From: Pseudomonas sp. FP453
Lineage (GTDB): Bacteria > Pseudomonadota > Gammaproteobacteria > Pseudomonadales > Pseudomonadaceae
Length of the DNA: 64,000 nt
NCBI RefSeq assembly: GCF_030687495.1
Contig: NZ_CP117435.1
Coordinates: 6,018,501 to 6,082,500 of the forward strand
Direction: 5' to 3'
Program-made: the position numbers and the translations under genes
Shown: in pieces, positions 29,675 to 38,678 of the stretch
Layout of the letters: every line of letters starts with the position of its first letter
Numbering within the stretch: position 1 is the stretch's first letter
The notes under the pieces: generated by a model
What the model was told of the DNA's origin: nothing
What the model saw: only the letters and a program-made list of their open reading frames with translations
Databases searched by the model: none

Positions 29675-31597
29675 TTAGGTTGCGGTGGCCTGTAGACCGG
29701 CGAGCAACAGCCGCTGATACAGGTCCTCTTTGAGCCCCTCCGGGCTATCCAACCCCATCCGCCTCAAATGCCCGGGAAACACCTCCGGCTCCGGCGCATC
29801 CAACGCCGCCTTGCCCAACTCCAGAATCTCCGTCAGCTTGAATTTGCTCTTGAGCCAATTCAACGCGCGCAACAAATCCCGCTCTTCATCGCTGAAATCG
29901 CTGCCCAGCGGATACTCCGGGAACAACCGCTGATGCCGCGCCTGAATCGCCTGGAGGCGCTCCGGCGTGTTGTCGGCAAAGCGCACATCCAACTGGAAAT
30001 CCTTGGGCAACTTGCCGGCCTTTTGCGCTTGCTCGATCAAGTCGTGTTGAAAGCGTGAGTCGGTGATATTGAGCAACGCCTCGATCACCTTGGCATCCGT
30101 CTGACCGCGCAAATCGGCGATTCCGTACTCGGTGATGACGATATCCCGCAGGTGCCGAGGAATGGTGCAGTGGCCGTAGTCCCACACAATATTGGAACTG
30201 ACCTCCCCCGCCGACTCACGCCAGCTGCGCAGGATCAGGATCGACCGCGCACCGTCCAGCGCATGGCCCTGGGCCACGAAGTTGTACTGCCCGCCGACGC
30301 CACTGAGCACGCGGCCGTCTTCCAACTGGTCGGCCACACCGGCGCCGAGCAAGGTCACCATGATCGCGCTGTTGATAAACCGCGCATCCAGGCGTTGCAG
30401 GCGCTTGAGTTGTTCCTGGCCATACAGCTCGTTGATGTAGCTGATGCGGGTCATGTTGAATTCAACGCGCTTGTCGTGGGTCATTTCCTGCAAGCGCTGG
30501 TAAAAACTGCGCGGGCCCAGGAAGAAGCCGCCATGGATCGACACGCCATCAGATTGTGCCGCCTCATCGAGCAGGCCGGCATTGGCTTGCGCCTGGGTCG
30601 CCACATCCGGGTAGACCTTGCGCCGCACAATCCCGGCATCCGCCAGCACCAGCAGGCCGTTGACGAACATTTCGCTGCAACCGTAAAGGCCACGGGCGAA
30701 GGGATCGACGCCGCCTTCACGGCTGATCAGCGGCGCCCATTGGTACACATCGAGGTCGCTCAGCAGTAAACGATAGGCTTCGTTGTCGGCCTGGCGCGCC
30801 AACAGTGCAGCGGTGAGCGCATCACCCATGGAGCCGATGCCGATCTGCAAGGTGCCGCCATCGCGCACCAGGGTGCTGGCGTGCAGGCCGATGAAGTGAT
30901 CCTGGAACCCCACCGGCATATTCGGCGTGGAGAACAGCGTGGTGCTGTCTTTTTCGTCGATCAGGTAATCGAACGCGTCCATGCCTAGCTCGGAATCGCC
31001 GGGCATGTAGGGCAGATCGGTATGGACCTGGCCGACGATCAGGACGGTTTCCCCGGCATCGCGGCGCTTGGCGATCATCGGCAGCAGGTCGAGGGTGATG
31101 TCCGGGTTGCAACTGAGACTCAGCCGATCGGGGTGTTCGCTGCTGCTGGCCACCAGTTGCGCCACCAGGTTCAGGCCGGCGGCGTTGATATCGCGGGCGG
31201 CGTGGCTGTAGTTGCTGCTCACGTAGTCCTGCTGGGCCGAGGTGCTATGGAGCAGGCTGCCGGGCTGCATGAAGAACTGCTGAACGTGGATGTTTTTGGG
31301 CAGGCTGTCTTTGCGCAGGGCGGCGAGGAAATCCAGCTCGGGGTAATCACCAAACACCCGCTCGATAAAGGGTTCGAGAAAGCGCTTCTGCAAGCCGTCG
31401 CCCAGCGGTGGGCGGCCCAGGCTGAGTGCGGTGTAGATCGTCAGCGCCCGCTCCGGCAGCTTGGCGATGCGCCGGTACAGCGCATTGACGAACAAATTGG
31501 GCTTGCCCAACCCGAGCGGCATGCCCATGTGGATATGCGCCGGCAAGCGCGCCAGTACGTCGTCAACTGCCTGCTCGATTGAACACAACTGCACCAT
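29675..31597 (-). CDS. Acetyl-CoA hydrolase/transferase family protein
   Basis: Encodes 640 residues of the CoA-transferase family I related to acetyl-CoA hydrolase and 4-hydroxybutyrate CoA-transferase. The N-terminal domain (about 1-220) has the early HIHMGMPLGLGKPN substrate loop. The C-terminal domain carries GGQYNFVAQGHALDGARSI (near residues 425-443) and the TEYGIADLRG block (near 487-496), both family hallmarks. It is about 100 residues longer than classical acetyl-CoA hydrolases; an insertion lies between the domains. The acceptor (acetate, succinate or other) cannot be told. It is flanked by a REP pair and by the cytochrome terminator, so probably monocistronic. Confidence 0.82.
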   Translation of the reverse strand: MVQLCSIEQAVDDVLARLPAHIHMGMPLGLGKPNLFVNALYRRIAKLPERALTIYTALSLGRPPLGDGLQKRFLEPFIERVFGDYPELDFLAALRKDSLPKNIHVQQFFMQPGSLLHSTSAQQDYVSSNYSHAARDINAAGLNLVAQLVASSSEHPDRLSLSCNPDITLDLLPMIAKRRDAGETVLIVGQVHTDLPYMPGDSELGMDAFDYLIDEKDSTTLFSTPNMPVGFQDHFIGLHASTLVRDGGTLQIGIGSMGDALTAALLARQADNEAYRLLLSDLDVYQWAPLISREGGVDPFARGLYGCSEMFVNGLLVLADAGIVRRKVYPDVATQAQANAGLLDEAAQSDGVSIHGGFFLGPRSFYQRLQEMTHDKRVEFNMTRISYINELYGQEQLKRLQRLDARFINSAIMVTLLGAGVADQLEDGRVLSGVGGQYNFVAQGHALDGARSILILRSWRESAGEVSSNIVWDYGHCTIPRHLRDIVITEYGIADLRGQTDAKVIEALLNITDSRFQHDLIEQAQKAGKLPKDFQLDVRFADNTPERLQAIQARHQRLFPEYPLGSDFSDEERDLLRALNWLKSKFKLTEILELGKAALDAPEPEVFPGHLRRMGLDSPEGLKEDLYQRLLLAGLQATAT

Positions 31598-31690
31598 CCG
31601 ACCCTCCTGAACATTCCGTGATTAGGGGTTGGACAGAGAGTGGCGGGTGTTTGCTGCAAAGAACAGCCCTGAAACAAAAATCGCGGGAAC

Positions 31691-31717
31691 AAAAAAGCCG
31701 CTCGTAAGCGGCATTTT
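31691..31717 (-). terminator. Terminator of the cytochrome c5 gene
   Basis: Stem GCCGCT with AGCGGC, 4-base loop, with six A residues on the plus strand that give a T-run on the minus transcript. It lies 18 bases after the stop codon. Confidence 0.85.
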
Positions 31718-31734
31718 TGCCGAAGATCGGCGGA

Positions 31735-32157
31735 TTAGAGCCCGGACATCTTCTTGATGGCGCCTTTAAGGTCGTCATCCGAGCAATCAGCGCAGGTGCC
31801 TTTCGGCGGCATGGCGTTGATACCGGTGATCGCCTTGGCCAGGATGCCGTCGAGGCCGCCCTGGTGATCAGCGCGTTCTTTCCAGGCCGCCGTGTCGCCG
31901 ATTTTCGGCGCACCCAGCAGGCCAGTGCTGTGGCAGGCATTGCAGTGCTTGGCGATGATCTCGTCCGGGGTTTTCGCCCCGCCGCCGCCCGCTACCACGG
32001 CGACTTCCATGCCCTTGCATTCCTGGCCCTGGACGCAAACCTGGCCAACAGGCTCAAGGCGCTTGGCAATATCATCATTGGTCGCAGCTTGAGCGCTGAC
32101 AGCCCATAGGGCCAGTACGGTTGCTGGTGCAGCCAGCATTTTCATAATTAGGTTCAC
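31735..32157 (-). CDS. Cytochrome c5 family protein
   Basis: Encodes 140 residues from a GTG at 32157 preceded by GAGGGTG; an in-frame ATG four codons later is the alternative. A signal peptide (LAAPATVLALWAVSAQA) sends it to the periplasm. The single heme site is CNACH near residues 71-75, with the distal methionine in INAMPPKGTCADC. A further cysteine pair in the C-terminal part (CADC) and one in VCVQGQEC may form disulfides, as in cytochrome c5. A small electron carrier of the respiratory chain; the exact partners are unknown. The neighbour order matches PA5300 of P. aeruginosa. Confidence 0.9.
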   Translation of the reverse strand: MNLIMKMLAAPATVLALWAVSAQAATNDDIAKRLEPVGQVCVQGQECKGMEVAVVAGGGGAKTPDEIIAKHCNACHSTGLLGAPKIGDTAAWKERADHQGGLDGILAKAITGINAMPPKGTCADCSDDDLKGAIKKMSGL

Positions 32158-32325
32158 GCGTTCACCCTCAATGGTGGCTATTCACGCCTGCGGCCACGGT
32201 TTCGCAGGCGGCGAAAGTATAACGGTTAGCCCGCCTGGCCGAAACAACCCTATTAAATAAAGGGAGATTCGACCACGCGGATACTGCTACGGGAGTCGCT
32301 GCAACGCTGGCAGGACGCCTCTTCT

Positions 32326-32874
32326 TTAGAAGTTCGCGGGTGTGGCTGCGCTGATTAGTCGCGCCGGCACGTCGAACGGATTGCGAAAACGATGGGGCTT
32401 GGTGCTTTCAAAGTAGTAGCTATCGCCAGCTTCGAGCACAAAAGTTTCAAGACCGACCACCAATTCCAGGCGACCCTCCACCAGAATCCCGGTTTCCTCG
32501 CCTTCGTGGGTAAGCATTTCTTCGCCCGTGTCGGCGCCCGGCGGGTAGATTTCGTTGAGAAACGCAATCGCCCGGCTAGGGTGCGCCCGGCCTACCAGTT
32601 TCATGGTCACGGCGCCGTCGGAGATGTCGATCAGCTCATTGGCTTTATAGACGATCTGCGTCGGTATTTCCTGGAGGATTTCCTCGGAAAAGAACTCGAC
32701 CATGGACATGGGGATGCCGCCCAGCACCTTGCGCAAGGAGCTGATCGAGGGGCTGACGCTGTTTTTTTCGATCATCGAAATGGTGCTGTTGGTGACACCC
32801 GCGCGCTTGGCGAGCTCACGCTGGGAAAGACCCTTCAGTTTACGGATGGATTGCAGTCGTTCGCCGACGTCCAA
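32326..32874 (-). CDS. pauR: XRE-cupin regulator, PauR-like
   Basis: Encodes 182 residues. Residues 5-60 form an HTH_XRE domain (GLSQRELAKRAGVTNSTISM). A cupin domain fills about 105-178 (HEGEETGILVEGRLELVVG and YYFESTKPHRFRN). No ATG is available at the family start; a TTG at 32874 with AGGAGG 8 bases upstream fits best. The order cytochrome c5-regulator-dadX matches PA5301, PauR, which represses gamma-glutamyl-polyamine pathway genes and responds to polyamines. Two likely targets, an FAD oxidoreductase at 36995 and an aldehyde dehydrogenase at 43178, are in this window. Confidence 0.85.
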   Translation of the reverse strand: MDVGERLQSIRKLKGLSQRELAKRAGVTNSTISMIEKNSVSPSISSLRKVLGGIPMSMVEFFSEEILQEIPTQIVYKANELIDISDGAVTMKLVGRAHPSRAIAFLNEIYPPGADTGEEMLTHEGEETGILVEGRLELVVGLETFVLEAGDSYYFESTKPHRFRNPFDVPARLISAATPANF

Positions 32875-32990
32875 TGCGGGTGCCTCCTAGGGTTCAGGCT
32901 TTGTTGTAATTGAGCGTTATCATGGCGACAGCGTTCAGTATTTACAACACTTGGGCCTAAATCCCAGGCGGCGACGTTCGTCCCAAGCGG

Positions 32991-34064
32991 TCAGTCGCCG
33001 GAATAGAGCCTTGGCACCCGGCGCAGGTTGCAGAATATCTGGTACGGAATGGTTTCAGCAGCCACCGCGATGTCGCTGGCGAGGATGTTTTTGCCCCACA
33101 GCTCCACCGTGGAACCGAGGCCGGCCTGGGGCACGTCCGTCAGGTCGACGCACAGCATGTCCATGGACACACGACCGAGCAATTGGCTGCGCTGCCCGGC
33201 CACCAGCACCGGCGTGCCGGTTGGCGCATGGCGCGGGTAGCCGTCGGCATAGCCCATGGCAACCACGCCGATGCGCATCGGCTTGGGCGTGATGAACCGG
33301 GCGCCGTAACCGACCGGCTCGCCGGCTGGCAGTTCACGAACGCAGATCACTTTCGATTCGAGGGTCATCACCGGCTGCAATCGCGCGGCCACGGCCTGGT
33401 CTTCGCCAAACGGCGTGGCGCCGTAGAGCATGATGCCGGGGCGTACCCAATCGCTGACGACGTTCGGCCAGCCCATCACCGACGGCGAGTTGCGCAGGCT
33501 GACCTCGGCCGCCAAGCCCTGGCGCGCCGCTTCGAATACCGCGACTTGCTCATCGCTGCGCACGCAATCGAGTTCATCGGCGCGGGCGAAGTGGCTCATC
33601 AACACGATCTTCGCGACCTTGCCGCTGGCCAGCAGGCGCTGGTACGCCTCGTGGTAGTCCTTGGGATGCAGGCCGACGCGGTGCATGCCCGAATCCAGCT
33701 TGAGCCAGATGGTCAACGGTTTGCTCAGCCGGGCCTGTTCGATCGCGTCCAGCTGCCACAGCGAATGCACCACACACCACAGGTCATGCTCGTTGATCAG
33801 CGGGAGTTCACTGGCTTCGAAAAAACCTTCCAGCAGCAATACCGGCGCACGAATACCGGCGGCGCGCAGCTCCAATGCTTCTTCGATGCAGGCCACGGCA
33901 AAGCCGTCGGCCTCGGCTTCCAGCGCCTGGGCCACGCGCACGGCGCCATGGCCGTAGGCATCGGCCTTGACCACGGCAAGGGCCTTGGCCCCCGTGACTT
34001 CACGGGCCAATTGGTAGTTATGGCGCAGGGCTTGGAGATCGATCAGGGCACGGGCAGGACGCAT
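32991..34064 (-). CDS. dadX: Catabolic alanine racemase DadX
   Basis: Interconverts L- and D-alanine with PLP. The 357-residue length is normal. The PLP lysine is K33 in [10 protein letters not shown]; the second catalytic residue, a tyrosine, is in [11 protein letters not shown] near residue 250. The N-terminal TIM barrel is followed by the C-terminal beta domain (about 230-357) ending [11 protein letters not shown]. The catabolic rather than biosynthetic isozyme is inferred from its place downstream of dadA and ridA. A strong terminator lies between ridA and dadX, so dadX may be expressed at a lower level than dadA or have its own promoter. Confidence 0.95.
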   Translation of the reverse strand: MRPARALIDLQALRHNYQLAREVTGAKALAVVKADAYGHGAVRVAQALEAEADGFAVACIEEALELRAAGIRAPVLLLEGFFEASELPLINEHDLWCVVHSLWQLDAIEQARLSKPLTIWLKLDSGMHRVGLHPKDYHEAYQRLLASGKVAKIVLMSHFARADELDCVRSDEQVAVFEAARQGLAAEVSLRNSPSVMGWPNVVSDWVRPGIMLYGATPFGEDQAVAARLQPVMTLESKVICVRELPAGEPVGYGARFITPKPMRIGVVAMGYADGYPRHAPTGTPVLVAGQRSQLLGRVSMDMLCVDLTDVPQAGLGSTVELWGKNILASDIAVAAETIPYQIFCNLRRVPRLYSGD

Positions 34065-34091
34065 GGCGGCAGGCTTCTAGGCGGCAGAGTG

Positions 34092-34128
34092 AAAAAAAAC
34101 CGGTGCCGCCCAATAACGTCGGCACCGG
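34092..34128 (-). terminator. Terminator inside the dad unit, between ridA and dadX
   Basis: Perfect 9-base-pair stem (CCGGTGCCG with CGGCACCGG), loop of about 11, followed on the minus strand by eight T residues. It lies 15 bases after the ridA stop and 28 before the dadX start. Confidence 0.85.
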
Positions 34129-34142
34129 GAGAGGATCTGGGT

Positions 34143-34496
34143 TTACGGCAGCGCGGCCACGACGGACAGCTCCACCAGAATTTCCGGTTCGCACAGCTTG
34201 GCTTCAACCGTGGCGCGGGCCGGGGCGACGCCTTTGGGCAGCCACTTGTCCCACACCGCGTTCATGCCGGCGAAATCGGCATCGATGTCCTTCAAGTAGA
34301 TCGTCACCGACAGCAACCGGGTCTTGTCGGTACCGGCCAGGTCCAGCAAACGCTCGATATTGGCCAGGGTTTCACGGGTCTGCTGTTCAATCCCGGCATT
34401 CATGTCGTCGCCGACTTGCCCGGCCAGATACACGGTACCGCTGTGGACAACGATCTGGCTCATGCGCTCATTGGTGAGCTGGCGCTGGATTGACAT
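34143..34496 (-). CDS. RidA family protein of the dad operon
   Basis: Encodes 117 residues of the RidA/YjgF/UK114 family, cytoplasmic trimers that hydrolyse reactive enamines and imines. The conserved arginine that holds the substrate carboxylate is in [13 protein letters not shown] near residue 101; [12 protein letters not shown] near 20-31 is the N-terminal family block. The gene starts inside the last 29 bases of dadA, so translation is coupled. DadA makes 2-iminopropanoate from D-alanine, exactly the type of product RidA clears, which explains the fusion into this operon. The start could also be the ATG at 34463 (MSQIVVHSG), which removes the overlap. Confidence 0.9.
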   Translation of the reverse strand: MSIQRQLTNERMSQIVVHSGTVYLAGQVGDDMNAGIEQQTRETLANIERLLDLAGTDKTRLLSVTIYLKDIDADFAGMNAVWDKWLPKGVAPARATVEAKLCEPEILVELSVVAALP

Positions 34497-35769
34497 GTTT
34501 TGCGGACTCCTGGTGGTTGCCGTAACGGGAAATATCGAGGCCGGCGGCGCTGATCTGTGGGGTTTTCTTCGCCATCAGGTCGGCCAGCAAGCGGCCCGAG
34601 CCACAGGCCATGGTCCAACCGAGGGTGCCGTGGCCGGTGTTCAGGAACAGGTTCTTGAACGGCGTGGCACCGACAATCGGCGTGCCGTCGGGTGTGGTTG
34701 GGCGCAGGCCGGTCCAGAAGGTGGCTTCGGCCAGATCGCCGCCCTGAGGATAAAGGTCGTTGACGATCATCTCCAGGGTTTCGCGCCGGCGCGGGTTCAG
34801 CGACAGGTCAAAACCGGCGATTTCCGCCATGCCGCCGACGCGGATGCGGTTGTCGAAACGGGTGATCGCGACCTTGTAGGTCTCGTCGAGAATGGTCGAG
34901 GTCGGTGCCATCGCCGGGTTGGTGATCGGCACGGTCAACGAGTAACCCTTGAGCGGGTACACCGGTGCCTTGATCCCCAGTGGCTTGAGCAGCTTCGGCG
35001 AGTAGCTGCCGAGGGCCAGCACGTAGCGGTCGGCGGTTTCCAGCTTGCCGTCGATCCACACGCCGTTGATGCGCTCACCGGCATAGTCGAGGCGCTGGAT
35101 GTCTTGTTCAAAGCGGAACTCCACACCCAGCTGCTTGCACATCTCGGCCAGGCGCGTGGTGAACATCTGGCAGTCGCCGGTCTGGTCATTCGGCAGGCGC
35201 AGGGCACCGGCGAGGATGTCGGTGACACTGGCCAGGGCCGGCTCTACACGGGCGATGCCGGCGCGGTCGAGCAGTTCGAACGGCACGCCGGACTCTTTCA
35301 GCACGGCGATGTCCTTGGCGGCGCCATCCAGCTGGGCCTGGGTGCGGAACAGTTGGGTAGTCCCCAGGCTACGGCCTTCGTAGGCAATACCGGTTTCGGC
35401 ACGCAGCTCGTCGAGGCAGTCACGGCTGTACTCGGACAGGCGCACCATGCGCTCTTTGTTCACGGCATAGCGGCTGGCGGTGCAGTTGCGCAGCATCTGC
35501 GCCATCCACAGGTACTGGTCGATGTCGGCGGTGGCCTTGATCGCCAGCGGCGCATGGCGTTGCAGCAGCCACTTGATGGCCTTGAGCGGCACACCCGGCG
35601 CGGCCCAGGGCGAGGCGTAGCCTGGGGACACCTGGCCGGCGTTGGCGAAACTGGTTTCCATCGCAGCGGCGGGCTGACGGTCAACCACGACCACTTCAAA
35701 GCCGGCCCGCGCCAAATAGTAGGCACTGGTCACACCAATGACGCCACTACCCAAGACCAGAACGCGCAT
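34468..35769 (-). CDS. dadA: D-amino acid dehydrogenase small subunit
   Basis: Membrane-associated flavoenzyme that oxidises D-alanine and other D-amino acids to 2-oxo acids and passes electrons to the respiratory chain. Encodes 433 residues from the ATG at 35769; upstream open frame reaches further but [20 protein letters not shown] is the family start and the dinucleotide-binding fold (GSGVIG). The FAD domain continues through [16 protein letters not shown] near residues 45-60 and the C-terminal [14 protein letters not shown] motif near 390-403. Divergent from lrp, whose product activates dadA in response to alanine in P. aeruginosa. Confidence 0.96.
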   Translation of the reverse strand: MRVLVLGSGVIGVTSAYYLARAGFEVVVVDRQPAAAMETSFANAGQVSPGYASPWAAPGVPLKAIKWLLQRHAPLAIKATADIDQYLWMAQMLRNCTASRYAVNKERMVRLSEYSRDCLDELRAETGIAYEGRSLGTTQLFRTQAQLDGAAKDIAVLKESGVPFELLDRAGIARVEPALASVTDILAGALRLPNDQTGDCQMFTTRLAEMCKQLGVEFRFEQDIQRLDYAGERINGVWIDGKLETADRYVLALGSYSPKLLKPLGIKAPVYPLKGYSLTVPITNPAMAPTSTILDETYKVAITRFDNRIRVGGMAEIAGFDLSLNPRRRETLEMIVNDLYPQGGDLAEATFWTGLRPTTPDGTPIVGATPFKNLFLNTGHGTLGWTMACGSGRLLADLMAKKTPQISAAGLDISRYGNHQESAKHVNPAPAHQ

Positions 35770-35924
35770 TTTTATATCCTCATCGCGGCTTGACCGCCGA
35801 CGTGTGTTATTCGAGCAATGATGAGCGCAGTGTAAAAAACTATTGCCAGTGCATTTCACTATATAACCGCCTATATTTGGCGACAATTCTCGGCAAAAAC
35901 CCTTTTCACAGAGGCGTATCCCCT

Positions 35925-36413
35925 ATGCGTACCAACACCCAGACCAAGCGGGAGCTGGACAAGATCGACCGCAACATCCTGCGCATCCTGCAAACCGACG
36001 GGCGCATTTCGTTCACGGAGCTGGGGGAAAAGGTCGGGCTGTCGACCACGCCGTGCACCGAGCGCGTGCGTCGGCTGGAGCGTGAAGGGATCATCATGGG
36101 CTACAACGCGCGGCTCAATCCCCAGCATTTGAAGGGGAGTTTGCTGGTATTTGTCGAGATCAGCCTGGATTACAAGTCCGGCGACACCTTTGAGGAGTTC
36201 CGCCGCGCGGTGCTGAAACTGCCCCATGTGCTGGAGTGCCATTTGGTATCGGGGGACTTCGACTACCTGGTGAAAGCGCGGATTTCCGAGATGGCTTCGT
36301 ACCGCAAATTGCTCGGCGATATCCTGCTCAAGCTGCCCCATGTGCGGGAGTCCAAAAGCTATATCGTGATGGAAGAGGTGAAGGAGAGCCTGAACCTGCC
36401 GATCCCCGACTGA
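35925..36413 (+). CDS. lrp: Lrp/AsnC family regulator (DadR/Lrp)
   Basis: Encodes 162 residues from the ATG at 35925, which has an AGAGG site and the family start MRTNTQTKRELDKIDRNILRIL. N-terminal HTH_AsnC (about 15-65: GRISFTELGEKVGLSTTPCT) and C-terminal Lrp ligand domain (RAM fold, about 75-155: LLVFVEISLDYKSGDTFEEF then LECHLVSGDFDYLVKA). It is divergent from dadA, the arrangement of the Pseudomonas dadR-dadAX locus, and is expected to bind the 155-base AT-rich gap between them and sense alanine. A REP pair ending in a T-run follows and may terminate the message. Confidence 0.95.
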   Translation: MRTNTQTKRELDKIDRNILRILQTDGRISFTELGEKVGLSTTPCTERVRRLEREGIIMGYNARLNPQHLKGSLLVFVEISLDYKSGDTFEEFRRAVLKLPHVLECHLVSGDFDYLVKARISEMASYRKLLGDILLKLPHVRESKSYIVMEEVKESLNLPIPD

Positions 36414-36432
36414 CTGACACACTGCGGTCAAA

Positions 36433-36505
36433 TGTGGGAGCGGGCTTGCCTGCGATAGCTGTAGTGAATTCACCAAAGCTATCGCAGGCAAGCCAGCTCC
36501 CACAT
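36433..36505. repeat. REP doublet with terminal T-run
   Basis: Two inverted REP units with core GTGGGAGCGGGCTTGCC and its partner, with a shorter spacer (about 25 bases). The second unit is followed by six T residues, so the pair may double as a transcription terminator for lrp. Confidence 0.88.
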
Positions 36506-36525
36506 TTTTTAACCGCGTACGTTCG

Positions 36526-36879
36526 CTAGACCAGCACCTGCCGAGTGCTCGCCATGTATTCATGGATCTGTTTTTCCACTCTGGGGTGAATCAACTCCAC
36601 AGGCCGGCGCCCATTGGGGCATGGCAAGGTCTTGGTCGTACCAAACAATCGGCAGATCAACGGCCGCTCGTCATACACCGTGCAGCCGTTGGGCCCCAGG
36701 TGCACACAGTTCAGCTCGTCCATGGCCGCGTCCTGCTCGGCCGCGGTCTTGCGCGGCAGGCGCGACATTTCCTCGGGCGAGGTGGTCACCGGCCCACAGC
36801 AGTCGTGGCAGCCGGGGACGCACTCGAACGAAGGGATCTGTCGGCGCAGGGCGCTGATTTTCTGGCTGTTGCAACTCAT
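36526..36879 (-). CDS. YkgJ family cysteine cluster protein
   Basis: Encodes 117 residues with the cysteine pattern of the CxxCxxCC family (formerly UPF0153): CVPGCHDCCGP near residues 20-30, NCVHLGPNGC near 57-66, CRLFG near 76-80 and CPNGRRP near 87-93. The clustered cysteines suggest zinc or iron-sulfur binding. No signal peptide or membrane segment. It has no established role. It is divergent from the FAD oxidoreductase gene; the start MSCNSQKISALRRQI is the first in-frame ATG near the conserved part. Confidence 0.88.
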   Translation of the reverse strand: MSCNSQKISALRRQIPSFECVPGCHDCCGPVTTSPEEMSRLPRKTAAEQDAAMDELNCVHLGPNGCTVYDERPLICRLFGTTKTLPCPNGRRPVELIHPRVEKQIHEYMASTRQVLV

Positions 36880-36994
36880 CGAAACAGGTACCGAACGGCG
36901 GATAGGCGTGGATTCTGCCGTAAAAGCCCGTGGTGAGACAGCTTCGTCCGACCGCTGTATCCTGCGTCAAATTTTCCAAACAGGGATGCTCCCC

Positions 36995-38287
36995 ATGACC
37001 GCCAGCGCCCGGCACACCACGTCCTACTACGCCGCCAGCAGCGTGCCGCAACCCGATTACCCGGCGTTGACCGGCGAAATCACGGCCGATGTATGCGTGG
37101 TCGGCGGTGGGTTTTCCGGGCTGAACACCGCCCTGGAACTGGCCGAGCGGGGTTTTCGCGTGGTGTTGCTGGAAGCACGCAAGATCGCCTGGGGCGCCAG
37201 CGGGCGTAACGGTGGGCAGCTGATCCGTGGCGTCGGTCACGGCCTGGACCAGTTCGCCAACGTGATCGGCACCGACGGCGTACACCAGCTGAAACTGATG
37301 GGCCTGGAAGCCGTGGAAATCGTGCGCGAGCGCGTCGAACGCTTTCAGATCCCCTGCGATTTGACCTGGGGCTACTGCGACCTCGCCAACAAACCCCGCG
37401 ACCTGCACGGCCTGGCCGAAGACGCCGAAGAGTTGCGCAGCCTCGGCTATCGCCACGAAGTACGCCTGCTACAAGCCAGCGAGATGAGCAGCGTGATCGG
37501 CTCCGACCGTTACGTGGGCGGCATGATCGACATGGGCTCCGGCCACCTGCACCCGCTGAACCTGGCGCTGGGTGAAGCCGCCGCCGCGCAGCAACTGGGC
37601 GTGCAGCTGTTTGAACAATCCGCCGTCACCCGGATCGACTACGGCCCCGAGGTCAACGTGCACACCGCCCACGGCAACGTGCGCGCCAAGACCCTGGTGC
37701 TGGCCTGCAACGCCTACCTGAATGGCCTGAACCCGCAACTCAGTGGCAAAGTGCTGCCAGCTGGCAGCTACATCATCGCCACCGAACCGTTGAGCGAAGC
37801 CCAGGCCGCCCAACTGTTGCCACAAAATATGGCCGTGTGCGACCAGCGGGTGACGGTGGACTACTTCCGCCTGTCCGCCGACCGACGCCTGTTGTTCGGC
37901 GGTGCCTGCCACTATTCGGGCCGTGATCCGCAGGACATCGGCGCCTACATGCGTCCGAAAATGCTCAAGGTGTTCCCGCAACTGGCCGACGTGAAGATCG
38001 ACTACCAGTGGGGCGGCATGATCGGCATCGGCGCCAACCGCCTGCCGCAGATCGGCCGGCTGCCCGACCAACCCAACGTGTATTACGCCCAGGCCTACGC
38101 CGGCCACGGCCTCAACGCCACGCACCTGGCGGGCAAACTGCTGGCCGAAGCCATCAGCGGCCAGCAACAGGGGCGCTTCGACCTGTTCGCCCAGGTGCCG
38201 CACATCACGTTCCCCGGCGGCAAGCATCTGCGCTCGCCGCTGCTGGCATTGGGCATGCTCTGGCACCGCTTCAAAGAGCTGGTGTGA
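36995..38287 (+). CDS. FAD-dependent oxidoreductase (gamma-glutamylputrescine oxidase-like)
   Basis: Encodes 430 residues from the ATG at 36995; the frame is open far upstream but crosses the divergent YkgJ promoter. A DAO-type flavoprotein: CVVGGGFSGLNTALELAERG near residues 31-50 is the nucleotide-binding fold, WGASGRNGGQLIRGVGH near 67-83 is the conserved flavin loop, and GYAGHGLNATHLAGKL-like AYAGHGLNATHLAG near 366-379 closes the site. The PuuB/PauB family oxidises gamma-glutamyl-polyamines to the aldehyde, releasing ammonia and peroxide. In P. aeruginosa the corresponding gene is PA5309. With the PauR-like regulator and the aldehyde dehydrogenase nearby, polyamine use is the best guess. 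Confidence 0.85.
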   Translation: MTASARHTTSYYAASSVPQPDYPALTGEITADVCVVGGGFSGLNTALELAERGFRVVLLEARKIAWGASGRNGGQLIRGVGHGLDQFANVIGTDGVHQLKLMGLEAVEIVRERVERFQIPCDLTWGYCDLANKPRDLHGLAEDAEELRSLGYRHEVRLLQASEMSSVIGSDRYVGGMIDMGSGHLHPLNLALGEAAAAQQLGVQLFEQSAVTRIDYGPEVNVHTAHGNVRAKTLVLACNAYLNGLNPQLSGKVLPAGSYIIATEPLSEAQAAQLLPQNMAVCDQRVTVDYFRLSADRRLLFGGACHYSGRDPQDIGAYMRPKMLKVFPQLADVKIDYQWGGMIGIGANRLPQIGRLPDQPNVYYAQAYAGHGLNATHLAGKLLAEAISGQQQGRFDLFAQVPHITFPGGKHLRSPLLALGMLWHRFKELV

Positions 38288-38512
38288 TCAGCCGCGCCAG
38301 AACGGCTTAACCCCTTCCTCGCGCGCCTGTTCGGCGCTGAGGCCAATGTCCCGCAGCTGCTCCGCGGTCAGCTCCAGCAAGGCCTTGCGGGTGTGGCGGC
38401 GATGCCAGAACAGACTCCAGCGGCTGCTGGCCGGCGCCGCCAGCGCGCGTCCCTGCCCCGCTTCCAATTCCTGACCCCGTAACGCCAACCGCACATCGCT
38501 CATGCCGCTCAT
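38288..38512 (-). CDS. DUF1127 domain-containing small protein
   Basis: Encodes 74 residues. The C-terminal half carries the DUF1127 (YjiS-like) motif: RRHTRKALLELTAEQLRDIG then LSAEQAREEGVKPFWRG. The N-terminal part is alanine-rich and poorly conserved. DUF1127 proteins are small and basic; in alphaproteobacteria some bind RNA and affect phosphate or carbon metabolism, in Pseudomonas the role is unknown. It starts at MSGMSDVRL; an ATG three codons later is equally possible. It abuts the stop codon of the convergent FAD oxidoreductase gene. Confidence 0.82.
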   Translation of the reverse strand: MSGMSDVRLALRGQELEAGQGRALAAPASSRWSLFWHRRHTRKALLELTAEQLRDIGLSAEQAREEGVKPFWRG

Positions 38513-38678
38513 TGTGTTGCCCCTCAGTTGCCTGTTGCCATGAGTGACTAGGATGGGCGCGCGGGCAAAACCATTACAGATTCAATCATTTTTTATTAAA
38601 TCCATACAGACACTGCCTATAGGGGGCTGAATCCTGTATTTTCGCTGCATCTGTACCGGTCTCCTGGGAGCGACCACC

